Source: Paenibacillus periandrae (GTDB lineage Bacteria; Bacillota; Bacilli; Paenibacillales; NBRC-103111). Taken from it: DNA of 64,000 bases. Numbering within the stretch: the stretch's first letter is position 1; each line of letters begins with the position of its first letter. Of the stretch, positions 11,901-19,505 are shown in pieces. The position numbers and the translations under genes are program-made. The stretch is from the NCBI RefSeq assembly GCF_022458865.1, contig NZ_JAJNMU010000009.1:1-64000 (forward strand), in the 5' to 3' direction. The notes beneath the pieces are model-generated. The model made no database searches and had not been told where the DNA came from. It was given only the letters and a program-made list of their open reading frames with translations.

Positions 11901-12142
11901 ACCTTACTGATATTGCACCAGACACAATGAGCAAGGAGGAGTTATCACAAATCCTATATAATAATGCTTTCCAAACAAAAAAGACGGATTGGTATGTAGC
12001 AATTGATGTAACAGATTTAAATGTATATTACGGAAGACCAGGAGTTTATGTATATAGAACTGAAGCGCCTTTACCGATAATTAACCGTTTTGTGACATCG
12101 GGCTATAATTCTGGCGCTAGTAGTGGACCAAGTGGACCGTAA
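5978..12142 (+). CDS. Secreted subtilisin-RHS polymorphic toxin with HYD1-type ADP-ribosyltransferase tip (WapA-like)
   Basis: 2054 residues; RBS GGAGG 8 bases before ATG. Residues 1-24 are a signal peptide, 35-98 an I9-type propeptide, and about 125-375 an S8 subtilase with Asp137 (FDTG), His168 (GHGTH), Asn259 (ATGND) and Ser321 (GTSSAVPH), so the protease looks catalytically complete. A low-complexity linker (380-500) leads to an RHS/YD-repeat shell to about 1845, closing with the conserved RARWYDPSMGRFINKD junction and a DPTGH cleavage-type motif. The variable tip (1846-2054) has a small hydrophobic stretch and then a domain with LYHYTDQLGYKGIL and DARFGDGVYLTDI, matching the HYD1-signature ADP-ribosyltransferase toxins (Tox-ART-HYD1). 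Inference: an exported contact-dependent toxin whose built-in protease may process the shell. The downstream gene is the likely immunity protein. Confidence 0.9.
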   Translation: MFKKWLSSLLILTIMLSLATPLLAAPNTGLEDDVEIGYIVKFKDGTTGKQELRTMNKKTEKAFSNRLNAHATVRLKKADLAKLQQDPNVAYIEPDGYVHKTTDQMTPNLTQIRLPNVTDSVYGSVYGGKGVKIAVFDTGVSTSTEELRISGGASFVPNDPTYNDINGHGTHAAGIIAALKNDKGIVGIAPQADIYSVKVLDENGGGRYSWIISALEWAIDNHMDVVSMSFAGSQYSRALEEASQLAYDNGVLLIAATGNDGVNVVSYPAKLQPVIAVGAVDSYNQLASFSNTGNEVELVAPGVNVPSLDLSGRIISMSGTSSAVPHVVGVSALIKSQSSQINNKEIRNVLTKTAERLGANEQYGYGLLNASAALDLISHSTQSSNQQLNKQQLSAMYNTAEDWIQQWLDQGYTLEQVGQALQFKQDSGKSMEESLNHVAPGYAKPTTPANSSQQSSASPEPDAMQDYFVQATAQPESFYDPDAFSQVKVNADQAPYSVKNGNENISTLSGSLSLSNAEFHLPGRNGLSLTLQRMYDSSSSLYFELEAPKLYKCDCQVSFNGYYYTEKIKNNVVISQSNPIPYRFSYEDTYRLDADRRMDWIKSLAGQLFDVHTDSPDPSGTSTKYYNYVNTMDQLQPEVYVRYFGNDHTNFVQNDTFNLPDAEKIFHLGKGWRWNLPYLSIDKERGKKVYHTAEGASYEILVDTNGTGSLRDAQYTDLRYNGNIVHTLTGVTEEFDYTTGHITKIRDLNGNTISFTYSNDAKYGTVLSKIEDAIGNAIEITYTNSSVTIKQGDSIVTYNKTKSNTTASYPWQNIDHELLTEVVDPIGRKTQYTYMKKNGGFSLTYGGGANVDSALLTQIIHPTGGKTNYTYASDRKYLGGNYAGFSYIDSHVITSREDQMLTNNGNSEIKNHREFTIPVGPSDRNVYGDYTSSSSVCDGPSSNTCVNRTTYVYKRKYKAETSLIKSQSDYYNIQTSQFLNNTTELRTDKTYDETNRNPLPVTISQSVNGNDKATTTRTYNYLGQVTSETDALGRTAKYEYNFEGIPTSSLIPISATLNLYQSYVFDYRRQLTKSVARENNQEGKLLQQIDIPERDSYGNILKTVVKDDTRNIVTTREYSTDYQSGFPTKQSTYFINANNVGSYKVVQSEYEMLTGRMKNYRDGNGYKTSYSYDKLGRVVSVTHPDESVVKLEYNDSDNKITQTDETGKQTIVTWNPIGEKIQEGILDGTYKAKVKYGYDEYGRLQWMEDAEGNRTSYAYDNLSRQHYVMFPGGGQSEMRYDDANRMQTLIDPEGNGIRTTVDKLGQIIKSEEVRNSVITTLGSTEYNYAGKVVKQTDGKGKSTTYDYDTFGHLLSVTNPLLETTRYTYSMAGQLTELQYPDGNKLKKQYDELGRVIRTIDPMQLQHVYEYDGNGQMTRHQDPKGQVFKQTYNNRGFLTKMEAPDETQDYTYDAAGRRTSMKDATGTTGYSYKANSKELETVTYPDGKTIGYAYDSRGNRSSTRDPFQNTNYSFYDQRNRLQAVSTSSDRNVTGAYEGSYSYFNNNLLKTIQQPGSLTSYTYEGVKLQTLTQNSGGGTNQYTYGYDGNQNMNSINGTLGARNPSAPFQESFTYDDVNRIATASQSIQGQTPNPLQESYTYTNRGNRETMQTNRGVNISGDQYVYDSLNRLKQVIKDGGSTISYSYNGDGLMVARTENGDTTKYYYDGNQIIAEGSASGAFKARTVRGLGLLARQDNVAKGYYLSNGHGDVTELRSSTGSLLNAYTYDLWGNTLSTQEGMSNPFRYSSEYWDTSSQLQYLRARWYDPSMGRFINKDTYEGDISNPLSLNGYTYVENNPLSNIDPTGHMAVSSASVIGSLVEPIVATGGAAVDGAVTGASRAGLAGAITGLVVGGLFGNPTTVGGDLSDLPITHSRKDPIDIPIPIAATLTEENNRQRKILYHYTDQLGYKGILSSGVIFNSTKALRPKDARFGDGVYLTDIAPDTMSKEELSQILYNNAFQTKKTDWYVAIDVTDLNVYYGRPGVYVYRTEAPLPIINRFVTSGYNSGASSGPSGP

Positions 12143-12173
12143 AATTAATTGATTTGATTGGGGTTGCTACATA

Positions 12174-12680
12174 ATGAAATACCTTAAGGTTTGCAATTCA
12201 TTAGACACATGGTATTTTGAAATTGATGATGAGGGTACTGCTTACAGACAGGTTTTGAATAAGCTGGGGTTGAATATTAGTTCGAATCGAAAACATAAAG
12301 GTTATGATTTCTTTTTATCCGATCAAAAAATCGAATATACAAACCCACCATATTTATTAATTTCAAAAAATGAATTTGATAAGATTTGGAATGAAAGTTT
12401 ACAGGCTCTCATCATTGAATGGAACCGTATTAAGAGGGAATTACGTATAGGTACTGAAATTGAGGGTTATCTTGAAATTTTTTATCCACAAGGTCTAATT
12501 ATTAATTTGTTCAAGCATGATGCCATTGGTATTGTAAATTATGGAGTAATTGAGAATATTACTCCCTCTCAATGGCTGTATCCAAAACACTTAATTAAAG
12601 GTACTGTTCTTGGATATGATGAAATTAACTATTGGATTGAATTAGGAAATATCGAAGTGTTTGAAAAACAAATAGATTAA
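12174..12680 (+). CDS. Probable immunity protein for the HYD1 toxin tip
   Basis: 168-residue acidic cytoplasmic protein with no signal peptide, starting 31 bases after the toxin stop codon and followed by a terminator. Position directly behind a polymorphic toxin tip is the standard place for the cognate immunity gene, and this is the main evidence. The C-terminal half (about 95-165) is beta-rich, with two similar segments (GYLEIFYPQGLIINLF and GTVLGYDEINYWIEL) that resemble S1/OB-like strands seen in some immunity families. I do not recognise a named family. Low GC relative to the RHS shell fits a transferred cassette. Confidence 0.7.
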   Translation: MKYLKVCNSLDTWYFEIDDEGTAYRQVLNKLGLNISSNRKHKGYDFFLSDQKIEYTNPPYLLISKNEFDKIWNESLQALIIEWNRIKRELRIGTEIEGYLEIFYPQGLIINLFKHDAIGIVNYGVIENITPSQWLYPKHLIKGTVLGYDEINYWIELGNIEVFEKQID

Positions 12681-12706
12681 AACTAAATAACACATTTAAT
12701 TTAATA

Positions 12707-12747
12707 CACCACAATGCGACTAACCCTCGTATTGTGGTTTTCTTTTG
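12707..12747 (+). terminator. Rho-independent terminator, copy 1 of a four-copy element
   Basis: CCACAAT...ATTGTGG arms around a GCGACTAACCCTCG core, followed by TTTTCTTTT. Closely related hairpins follow the genes ending at 19307, 26663 and 39497. Confidence 0.8.
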
Positions 12748-13691
12748 ACCTCTGCTGCGCTAAGGACAACATGAAAATCGTGAATATGTTGACCGCGGCG
12801 GCTAAAGTGAGATAGGGAATAGCTTCTTTTATTTAACCATGTCCCAAGCAGGATGATACTAAAATCGGGCGTCATCACTTCTTGAGTCAATGCTTCACAT
12901 TAAGCTATACCATTCACTCGAAGAGAAGCGATACACAAGCAACGGAACTATAAATTAAACAAGAAAGAAGAGTTCTAGCGGCTAGTGTAGACAAGAAGGA
13001 TTTGAAATAAGAAAGTACAAAAAAGTAAATACCAATGTGTAAATTGGATCGATATGGAAATAATGATGGACAAATGTATGCTGGTATGATATACTATTCA
13101 ACAGTTGAATTGGATCGGACATGTATATATAAGAGGGTGGTCATTGACCATCTTCTTTTTGTCATTTCTAGAAGATTGGAGGATGTACAATATGCTTGGT
13201 TAGCAACTGGGAAAATAATCGCGGCAGCATGTCACAAAAGAAAATAAGAAGCAATATGGAGTATGTTGATAGTGATTGAGGTTAAAGCAATAATATGAGT
13301 CAACTCAAATACATTCTTTGAGGGCAATTGAAGAAGTTTAAGATTCCTTTTGTCATTGAGGCAATATTTGAATATCATTTTTGATTTTCTAGATTCACCA
13401 TGAAAACGATTGCAGAAAAGACTGGACATACAGAAAAACAGGGTGTATACTGTCCAGACAAGTTGAGTCGGCACTCTAAAAGAGAGTGAATCGGCGCAGC
13501 TTTTTCTGCTTTCTTTATCTTAGTCTCATATGGGATTTGGTAGGAAACTCACCATATACCATATTTATTTGTGCTGCACATTTATGAAAACGCTATGAAA
13601 ATGAGGTGATTGAATTACTTGCATGGGGATCATGCAATGTTTGAAGTACATAGAAATTCAAAATACAAATGGGATTAAGGGGATAATGACA
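12748..13691. other. Long stretch without a convincing gene
   Basis: About 940 bases. A short frame at 13035-13247 has no good ribosome binding site and no recognisable product. A GGTGGTCA/TGACCATC hairpin followed by TTCTTTTTG near 13134-13163 looks like a terminator, and a small CACTCT/AGAGTG hairpin sits near 13473-13490. Broken coding traces near 12785-12960 suggest decayed sequence, but I could not assign them. Confidence 0.4.
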
Positions 13692-15665
13692 ATGGCAACG
13701 ACAGAACAATTTTTTATGGATATTTTCGGGGAGCAACACATCAGATTTAGATGTATCGGAATGGGTAAGGGCAAACCAATCGATGCACATGGAATATATA
13801 ATGAGAAAATTACTAGTATTTTACAACAAGCTAACTATACACATGAAGTATACTTTGTGGTCAACAATGGAGGATATAAAAATGAAGATATCATCCAATT
13901 TAATTCAGTGTTCATTGATTTGGACTGTGGCAGGGATAAAGAAGGCAACTACCATCCACTTGACTATGTGAAGGGATTCAAAGAAAAGAAACTCCTAGAA
14001 ATAGAACAATTTTCTCTCGCTCCTTCATATATTGTTGAAACACGTAATGGATACCACGCTTATTGGTTACTACATTCTGGCGCATCTATAGAGCAATTCA
14101 CTAAGTCCCAGGAACGGCTAATTGCTTATTTTGATGCTGACAAGGTCGTTAAGAAGCCTGCTCAATTAATGCGTGTTCCAGGCTTCTATTGGTTGAAAGA
14201 CCCTACCAATAAGTTTATGGTATCAATTATCAAACGGAATGAAGTCAGATATTTTGTTCAAGATGTTATTGATAACTTGCCTTGTGTTGAGGGTGAGGTT
14301 GAAGGGAAGAATGCAGGGGGTTTTGCGCACAGGAATAAGAAGGAATGTGTAGTTAGTCCATTATTACTGGGCGAAAAACCCTGCCACACCCTTCAACCCA
14401 CCCAAGATGACAACCCATTCGAAGGACTGAAACCAGTAAACACAAAGCATAGTAACAAGTACTACATCTACAATAGAATGGCAGATGAACTACAAGAAAG
14501 ATTGAATGCTGGACAAATCACTCTCAATGATCACGATGACGTATACGAATATCTTAAAAAGCAGGATTTGGGCAAGTTTCTTGGCGTGGGAGTTGGCAAC
14601 GTAAATTGTTTATTCCATCACGATACTACTCCAAGTGCAAGCATATATGTGAACAAAGAAAATGGGCATTACTTGTATAAATGCCATAGCAACAATTGCG
14701 GCGTGTTTGGTTCTATCATTCAGATTGTTGGACGTATGACAAATTTTGATCTATATAAGACCATGCGGTTTTTACGCAACGTCTATCGTATTGAATATGC
14801 GGAGTCTGATTGGCAAAAAGAACAAAAGGGTATATTAGATGAAAATATGCGTTTCCTGTTAATGCATGGTGACCTAAAAAACTACTATCCTGCGATCTAT
14901 GAGCGGATAAATCATTACCTGCCACAGTTGTATACGTTTCATGGCTATGCGAAGGATAAAGTGAAAACGGAAAATTTTACTTCCGTTGATGGCGAACCGA
15001 TTTTTTTTGCAAGCAATAGTCATATAGCTAAGTTGTTTGGAAAAGATGGCAGTACAACCAATGAAAGACTAGCGTTGTTTGCGTATTTAGGACTCATAAA
15101 GAAGTGGTCAGAAGCAGATGTGCCAGAGTTTCTGATGAGACAAGCTCGACATGAAGCAGCTACGAAGAAGCGAAAATACACCATTAATTTTTACTCTATT
15201 CCAGCCTACGGAGAGCAAATTTTTTCCAATGCAACGTTGAAAGCTAAAGAATTTAAAGAGAAAGGGTTCACAATGAAAGGATTTAGTAGAGAGTTGCTGC
15301 TAAGATCGTTAGGTGAGGAAGAAACTAACAGAGTATATCCTCGCTTGGAAGGTCAAGCCTTGTCTCCATTCAGTGAGGAACTTAGTGGTAAGCTAGAAAA
15401 ACTGGCTAATATTTTGATTGCTGAAAAAGGGTGGACGTATGAAAAAGAAATCCAACATATGTTAGACGATAGTGCTATTAAACAATCTGTTATAGAAACG
15501 CAGATTAAAAGGGTCTTGCCAGAAATGTTTGAGAAGTACGATTTGAGAAAAACACGCTTGAATAAACATATAAAAGAGCAATTATCGATTTCTATAGTGG
15601 GATATCCCACTATTATTATGCAAAACGAAATGTACGAGAACGTGTTGAAGGAAAAAAGAGAGTAA
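13692..15665 (+). CDS. RepB-like primase with CHC2-type zinc finger
   Basis: 657 residues. ATG at 13692 is chosen because AAGGGG lies 9 bases upstream; an in-frame extension to 13623 has no better site. The N-terminal 200 residues (VFIDLDCGRDKEGNYHPLDY, PSYIVETRNGYHAYWLL, PAQLMRVPGFYWLKD) match the archaeo-eukaryotic-type RepB primase fold of plasmid and phage replication proteins, with the acidic FIDLDCG motif. Around residues 306-332 a CLFH...TPS...YKCHSNNCG pattern gives a C-H-C-C zinc site like the DnaG CHC2 finger. The last 230 residues are helical and unassigned. No helicase, origin or capsid genes accompany it, so it is probably the surviving replication gene of an integrated plasmid or phage satellite. 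The gene carries its own terminator. Confidence 0.75.
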   Translation: MATTEQFFMDIFGEQHIRFRCIGMGKGKPIDAHGIYNEKITSILQQANYTHEVYFVVNNGGYKNEDIIQFNSVFIDLDCGRDKEGNYHPLDYVKGFKEKKLLEIEQFSLAPSYIVETRNGYHAYWLLHSGASIEQFTKSQERLIAYFDADKVVKKPAQLMRVPGFYWLKDPTNKFMVSIIKRNEVRYFVQDVIDNLPCVEGEVEGKNAGGFAHRNKKECVVSPLLLGEKPCHTLQPTQDDNPFEGLKPVNTKHSNKYYIYNRMADELQERLNAGQITLNDHDDVYEYLKKQDLGKFLGVGVGNVNCLFHHDTTPSASIYVNKENGHYLYKCHSNNCGVFGSIIQIVGRMTNFDLYKTMRFLRNVYRIEYAESDWQKEQKGILDENMRFLLMHGDLKNYYPAIYERINHYLPQLYTFHGYAKDKVKTENFTSVDGEPIFFASNSHIAKLFGKDGSTTNERLALFAYLGLIKKWSEADVPEFLMRQARHEAATKKRKYTINFYSIPAYGEQIFSNATLKAKEFKEKGFTMKGFSRELLLRSLGEEETNRVYPRLEGQALSPFSEELSGKLEKLANILIAEKGWTYEKEIQHMLDDSAIKQSVIETQIKRVLPEMFEKYDLRKTRLNKHIKEQLSISIVGYPTIIMQNEMYENVLKEKRE

Positions 15666-15746
15666 TTTAGAGATTGACGATAAAAAATAGTTAATCTGTA
15701 GCCATGATAAACATGAAAATAAAGGTCTAAGATTTTATAACAAAAT

Positions 15747-15782
15747 GGGCTTATTCCTTCCATAGGATAAGTCCTTTTTTTG
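15747..15782 (+). terminator. Terminator after primase gene
   Basis: GGGCTTATTC/GATAAGTCC stem followed by seven T residues. Confidence 0.8.
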
Positions 15783-15817
15783 TGATTTTCACGATCATCC
15801 GCTTACAAAAATGTGGA

Positions 15818-15903
15818 TATCATCTAAGCTCAGCACGCCACCAGATGCTCAGATTTCGTGTTCAGAGTTACTTGGATAAGTGGGAGAGGCTATGTAATGT
15901 TGA
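15818..15903 (+). repeat. Diverged direct repeat, copy 1
   Basis: Shares ATCTAAGCTC, CAGATTTCGTGTTCAGAG and ACTTGGATAA in the same order with copy 2 at 16346-16433, with small differences between them. Confidence 0.7.
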
Positions 15904-16345
15904 GGGTGAAAGTAGCCTTCTGATTACAATCAAGGCTATGCTATCATGTGTTGTTTATGTTGATGTCCTAATTAAGCTAACGAGTAGACATGGTTTTCTT
16001 CCTGTTCTGCAGTTTACGTTCAGGCAGGTTTGAATATAAATCTGAAGAGTTTGAAGAGGTAAATGATAATAAAAACATATATCGAATATGAAGAAGTAGG
16101 AGCTACCGATTAAATACTGTAACCAGTTTAAAATACTCATATAAGTCTATAAAAGTGTTCTACGGTGCTACACATGTTAAAGCTTACGATAACTATTAGA
16201 TAATCTCACTTTTTCTATAAAGAATTTGACTAATTATCTTGTGAAAATTGCTGATGGGTTCTGTGTAAAAAATGTGCTTATTATTAAAAAATTTTCATTA
16301 TCATCGATACCAGATTGATGAGCAGCTGCATACATAAAATCGGAG

Positions 16346-16433
16346 TTTTATCTAAGCTCCACACATAACCAGACGCACAGATTTCGTGTTCAGAGCCACT
16401 TGGATAAAATGGAAACTTATGCTATGTTGGGAT
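16346..16433 (+). repeat. Diverged direct repeat, copy 2
   Basis: Second member of the pair beginning at 15818. The shared blocks are in identical order and spacing is nearly kept, so the two come from one ancestral sequence. Confidence 0.7.
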
Positions 16434-16595
16434 GTGTGAGGGCTTCTGATTAAAGAATAAAGTTAAATAACCGTGCACCGTTCATGTTAATTTTCATTTC
16501 AAATTAAAGGACATTAATCTTTAGTTATACATTAAAGATATAGCTGTAATTTCGTATATAATGGGTTATTATATTTACGCTATGGAGGTCTTACT

Positions 16596-17150
16596 ATGTC
16601 TTTTCCATTCGATTGTATTAGTGATTTTATGTTTTTCGAAACGGAACTGGGTAAATCAGATGTTATTTTAATACCAGGCGCTAGTCATCCTCAATTAATG
16701 GAAGGAGCTGCAATGTTATATCATCAAGGCATTGCTCCACTCTTACTACCTTCTGGTGGTGCGACCCAGCACGTAGAAACAACGGAATGGGAATTTCTAA
16801 GGAATGTTGGAGTGTCTTTAGGTGTTCCTCCAGAAGCAATTTTAAAAGAAGATAAAGCGACAAATACGTTTGAAAATGCACGATTATCTCTGGAAGTATT
16901 ACACCAACAAGAAATTCACCCTAAAAAGGTTGTTTTAGTCTGTAAAAATTATCACGCTCGCAGAGCACTTTTAACTTATCAATTTGTTTTTCCGAGAGAA
17001 ACTATTTTTTATGTAACCCCAGTGATAGATAAAACAGGAACTTCAAAAGATAACTGGTATAAAGATGAAGAAAAAATAAAGTATGTAATGAATGAGCTGG
17101 AAAAAGTAGGGAAATATTTTAGGAAACAAATACCGAATTGGGTTAAATAA
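16596..17150 (+). CDS. YdcF/ElyC-family DUF218 protein
   Basis: 184 residues, ATG preceded by GGAGG. It has the DUF218 core: DVILIPGASHPQLMEGAAMLY at about 23-43, LLPSGG at about 56-61, then EDKATNTFENARLS (about 88-101) and CKNYHARRALLTYQ (about 116-129). These are the conserved Ser/Gly loop, the Asn-Thr/Glu-Asn motif and the YHxxRA motif of YdcF-like proteins. Family members include envelope-associated (ElyC, SanA) and cytosolic (YdcF) proteins whose substrate is mostly unknown. There is no membrane helix here, so this is the soluble YdcF-like type. Stands alone behind an AT-rich leader. Confidence 0.8.
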   Translation: MSFPFDCISDFMFFETELGKSDVILIPGASHPQLMEGAAMLYHQGIAPLLLPSGGATQHVETTEWEFLRNVGVSLGVPPEAILKEDKATNTFENARLSLEVLHQQEIHPKKVVLVCKNYHARRALLTYQFVFPRETIFYVTPVIDKTGTSKDNWYKDEEKIKYVMNELEKVGKYFRKQIPNWVK

Positions 17151-17252
17151 CTTGTTACGGAGAACTATTAATGATACATGACCATACAGATGGTATGTAT
17201 TCGAGAGATAGGTAATTACTTGAAAGTAATTATAATCGCAAGGAGAATTATT

Positions 17253-17588
17253 ATGGATGACAATGATATTGACCTCATGATCATACTTTCAATGTTAAAA
17301 CTTCGTTTTGAGACTAAGCAAGAATTAACGATAGATAATATTCACGCTAAAACCAGTGAGCTATCCAATTCTTCACTGAATGGAAAAGCTATTGCAGATT
17401 CTATTAAACGATTGCGGTTTCAAGGACATATCAAAGGAAACCTTGATATTTTGTTCTTAAGGTCTGGTATCGTTTTTTACTATATTGAAATCCTTCAAAC
17501 TTGTGATGAAATGAATGAAGCCTTGGGTTTGTTAAAGAATTGCCTAAAGAGATTGGAATTACAAAGTAATCCCAAATACGATTTATAG
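17253..17588 (+). CDS. Small hypothetical protein (possible orphan immunity gene)
   Basis: 111 residues beginning MDDNDIDLMIILSMLKLR. ATG at 17253 is selected by AAGGAG 7 bases upstream; an in-frame extension to 17178 lacks a site. Residues 20-75 (NIHAKTSELSNSSLNGKAIADSIKRLRFQGHIKG) look like a short winged-helix or helical domain. The remainder is helical and ends in a charged tail. No family recognised. It lies in a run of short, separately translated genes typical of the immunity gene tail behind RHS/WapA toxins. Confidence 0.55.
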   Translation: MDDNDIDLMIILSMLKLRFETKQELTIDNIHAKTSELSNSSLNGKAIADSIKRLRFQGHIKGNLDILFLRSGIVFYYIEILQTCDEMNEALGLLKNCLKRLELQSNPKYDL

Positions 17589-17672
17589 ATAAAACATGGA
17601 TTTCAAAGTTGATGAAACGAGCTATATTTTAAACGTATGAAGATTTATTAATACCATAGAAGGAGCGTTTCT

Positions 17673-17912
17673 ATGCCTCAAATGCTTTGTACTTATGGAA
17701 ATTTATTAAGATATAGTAATATCCCATGTGAAATCGAGTATAAGTTTATCTCTGATGTTGATTATGAGGGATATGATAAGAAAATTGACAATGAAGAGTT
17801 ATACATGAGGATGCAAAGTTTCTTTTTATGTCCTGAGTGTGAAAGACTCTGGGTGTTCTGGAAGGGATTCGAAGAGGCTCCAAGTGAATATGTTCCTATA
17901 ATAGAAAAATGA
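17673..17912 (+). CDS. Small hypothetical protein with CPEC motif
   Basis: 79 residues, ATG preceded by AAGGAG. Acidic, with a central FFLCPECERLWVFWKGF segment that places a Cys-x2-Cys knuckle before an aromatic strand, and one more Cys near position 6. It could bind a metal or simply be a compact beta protein. Independent RBS, 84 bases after the previous gene. Function unknown; immunity-type cargo is an inference from position only. Confidence 0.55.
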   Translation: MPQMLCTYGNLLRYSNIPCEIEYKFISDVDYEGYDKKIDNEELYMRMQSFFLCPECERLWVFWKGFEEAPSEYVPIIEK

Positions 17913-18008
17913 TTCTGAATAAAAGATGATGTTTTCATTAGGTGATGCTTATGATGATGTTGTTTATGGAAATTAATAAAATCATATCGATTTAAGGATG
18001 AACTCTAA

Positions 18009-18227
18009 ATGTACATATGTGTTGTCTGCGGCTACGATCAATTGGACTATCCCCAATATGAGGATGGATTCGCTATGCAGACTATTTGTCCTTGTTGTGG
18101 ATTTCAATCAGGTTTCGATGATGCAAGTCTTGAGCCTTTTACCATAGAAGAATATAGGGTTAAATGGATAAAGTTGGGTTCTCCTTTGTTTTCATCAAGT
18201 GTTAGTAAACCAAAGGGGTTAAATTAA
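18009..18227 (+). CDS. Cysteine-rich CPCC-family small protein
   Basis: 72 residues: CVVCGYDQLDYP at the N-terminus and CPCCGFQSGFDDASLEPFTIEEYRVKWI after residue 29, forming two Cys-x2-Cys knuckles. This matches the cysteine-rich CPCC family, which is frequent in Bacillota and often found beside polymorphic toxin loci. The usual tail is longer and Trp-rich, whereas this one ends in a serine/lysine segment, so it may be shortened. RBS AAGGATGAAC is moderate. Role unknown; the neighbourhood suggests orphan immunity or accessory cargo. Confidence 0.65.
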   Translation: MYICVVCGYDQLDYPQYEDGFAMQTICPCCGFQSGFDDASLEPFTIEEYRVKWIKLGSPLFSSSVSKPKGLN

Positions 18228-18271
18228 GTGAGCTGTTAATGAGAACAATTGTAAAGCTGGAGGAATGAAAT

Positions 18272-18508
18272 ATGTCATATTCATTTGAGGAATTAGTGCG
18301 TGACTTAGACAATGGTCATGAACTTCACTTTAAATACTTGGGAAAGGAATATTCAATTAGTCATAACAGCAACGGTACGTATTTATCAGAGTTCAATAGT
18401 GATTATCAAACTTTCACAGATCACATTGAATTGCTTCAAAAGGGAATGATTGATGGTAAACACTTAAAAGACATCTGGAAAGATGTTGAGGTTACAATAA
18501 TTTTCTGA
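18272..18508 (+). CDS. Small hypothetical protein
   Basis: 78 residues starting MSYSFEELVRDLDNGHELHFKYLG, with TGGAGG 9 bases upstream. Predicted alpha-beta: a helix, two strands (ELHFKYLGKEYSIS), then a helix ending KHLKDIWKDVEVTIIF. Similar small proteins of this pattern occur next to RHS-type toxins in Bacillota as far as I recall, but I cannot name a family. No membrane segment or signal peptide. Confidence 0.55.
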   Translation: MSYSFEELVRDLDNGHELHFKYLGKEYSISHNSNGTYLSEFNSDYQTFTDHIELLQKGMIDGKHLKDIWKDVEVTIIF

Positions 18509-18539
18509 ATGAACATGTAATGGTAATCTGCAAGATTTA

Positions 18540-19307
18540 TTGCTCCAATCTTTACAAGGTTCCTATGCACAAGTTTTAAGCAATATTCCAATTTCAAATA
18601 TACCAGAATTGGGGTTCTTAAGTGTGAAACTGACCGCGGATTTAGTCAAAATAGAAGTAAAGAATGTCAGTGCAGTTAGTGATCCTTCTTTAAAAGGGTA
18701 TGGTGCTATGAGAGATCATTGCCATGACTTCACTGCATCTTTTGTTGGTGGTAAGGTATACGGGCTTATTGGGGAATGTGGATCTGGTGGCTGGACACTC
18801 TCATATATTTTGGCTGGACGTAACATGCATGAATATCAAGGAGAAATAAACTTCAATGGAAAGATATTGAGTAAAACTGATTTAGCTGAGTTGGGCTGGT
18901 ATATAGGTGAAGGAATAAATAAAAAAAGACGGTTTACCTTTGGGAAACCATCAATTATCAAGCAATTAAAGAGTGGGCAGAATGACCAAATTGATCGTTT
19001 GATAGAACGATTCCAGCTATCACCTTCAAGATTAGACAGGAATATTGAAATGATAAGTAATGAAAGATGGAATGCTTCTGCAGCCATTGGTCTGGCTCAT
19101 GGTAAGCTAGTTTTTGGCTATCCTTGGCTCAATCCTGGTTTGATCAATACCTACTTATATGAACGGATTAAGTTGATCAATGAAATACTTAAAGAAGCAG
19201 GAGCAATTGTTCTTTTGCCAACGAGCAGACTTGATGTCATACAGGGACTTGTTGATGAAACGATAGAGATCATACATCCAGATGAAAAGATAATTCGTAA
19301 TGTATAG
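18540..19307 (+). CDS. ABC-ATPase-like protein with degenerate P-loop
   Basis: About 255 residues. The only in-frame early start is TTG at 18540 without a clear RBS, so the start is uncertain and coupling to the upstream gene is possible. The layout is ABC-ATPase-like: VKIEVKNVSAV strand, then a P-loop position reading GECGSGGWTLS (about 77-87) where GxxGxGKST is expected, a KSGQNDQIDRLIERFQLSPSRLDR segment, a signature-like ISNERWNASAAIGLAHG, a Walker B-like GYPWLNPGLI, and a D-loop/H-loop region VLLPTSRLDVIQ. The Walker lysine, Ser/Thr and catalytic acidic residue are missing, so ATP hydrolysis is unlikely. Followed by terminator copy 2. Confidence 0.6.
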   Translation: MLQSLQGSYAQVLSNIPISNIPELGFLSVKLTADLVKIEVKNVSAVSDPSLKGYGAMRDHCHDFTASFVGGKVYGLIGECGSGGWTLSYILAGRNMHEYQGEINFNGKILSKTDLAELGWYIGEGINKKRRFTFGKPSIIKQLKSGQNDQIDRLIERFQLSPSRLDRNIEMISNERWNASAAIGLAHGKLVFGYPWLNPGLINTYLYERIKLINEILKEAGAIVLLPTSRLDVIQGLVDETIEIIHPDEKIIRNV

Positions 19308-19317
19308 AGTCTCTTGG

Positions 19318-19356
19318 AACCACAGGGCGATTAACAATCGTGTTGTGGTTTCGTTA
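19318..19356 (+). terminator. Terminator, copy 2 of the four-copy element
   Basis: ACCACA...CGATTAACAATCG...TGTGGT hairpin followed by TTCGTT. Shares the CCACA/CGA.TAA..TCG/TGTGG plan with the copies at 12707, 26671 and 39557. Confidence 0.65.
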
Positions 19357-19505
19357 CTGATAACATTCACGCATAACTAATATATTTAAATTAATAACTC
19401 TTGGTCAACAAGCAATCGAGGACTTACTGCGGAGTTAATGTTGAAATTATATCTGTGTCAGCATAAACCATGGATTTGGTGAAATTATGAGTGAAGGTGA
19501 TGTAT

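Larger units (their letters stand above)
15783..16595. other. Gene-free stretch containing a diverged direct repeat
   Basis: About 810 AT-rich bases. No frame here has a credible start and recognisable product. The only clear structure is the pair of related segments at 15818 and 16346, listed separately. An AT-rich promoter-like segment precedes the gene at 16596. Confidence 0.45.

Noticed and set aside
13035-13247. 70-codon open frame
   Set aside because: No ribosome binding site, no recognisable product, and it spans a terminator-like hairpin.
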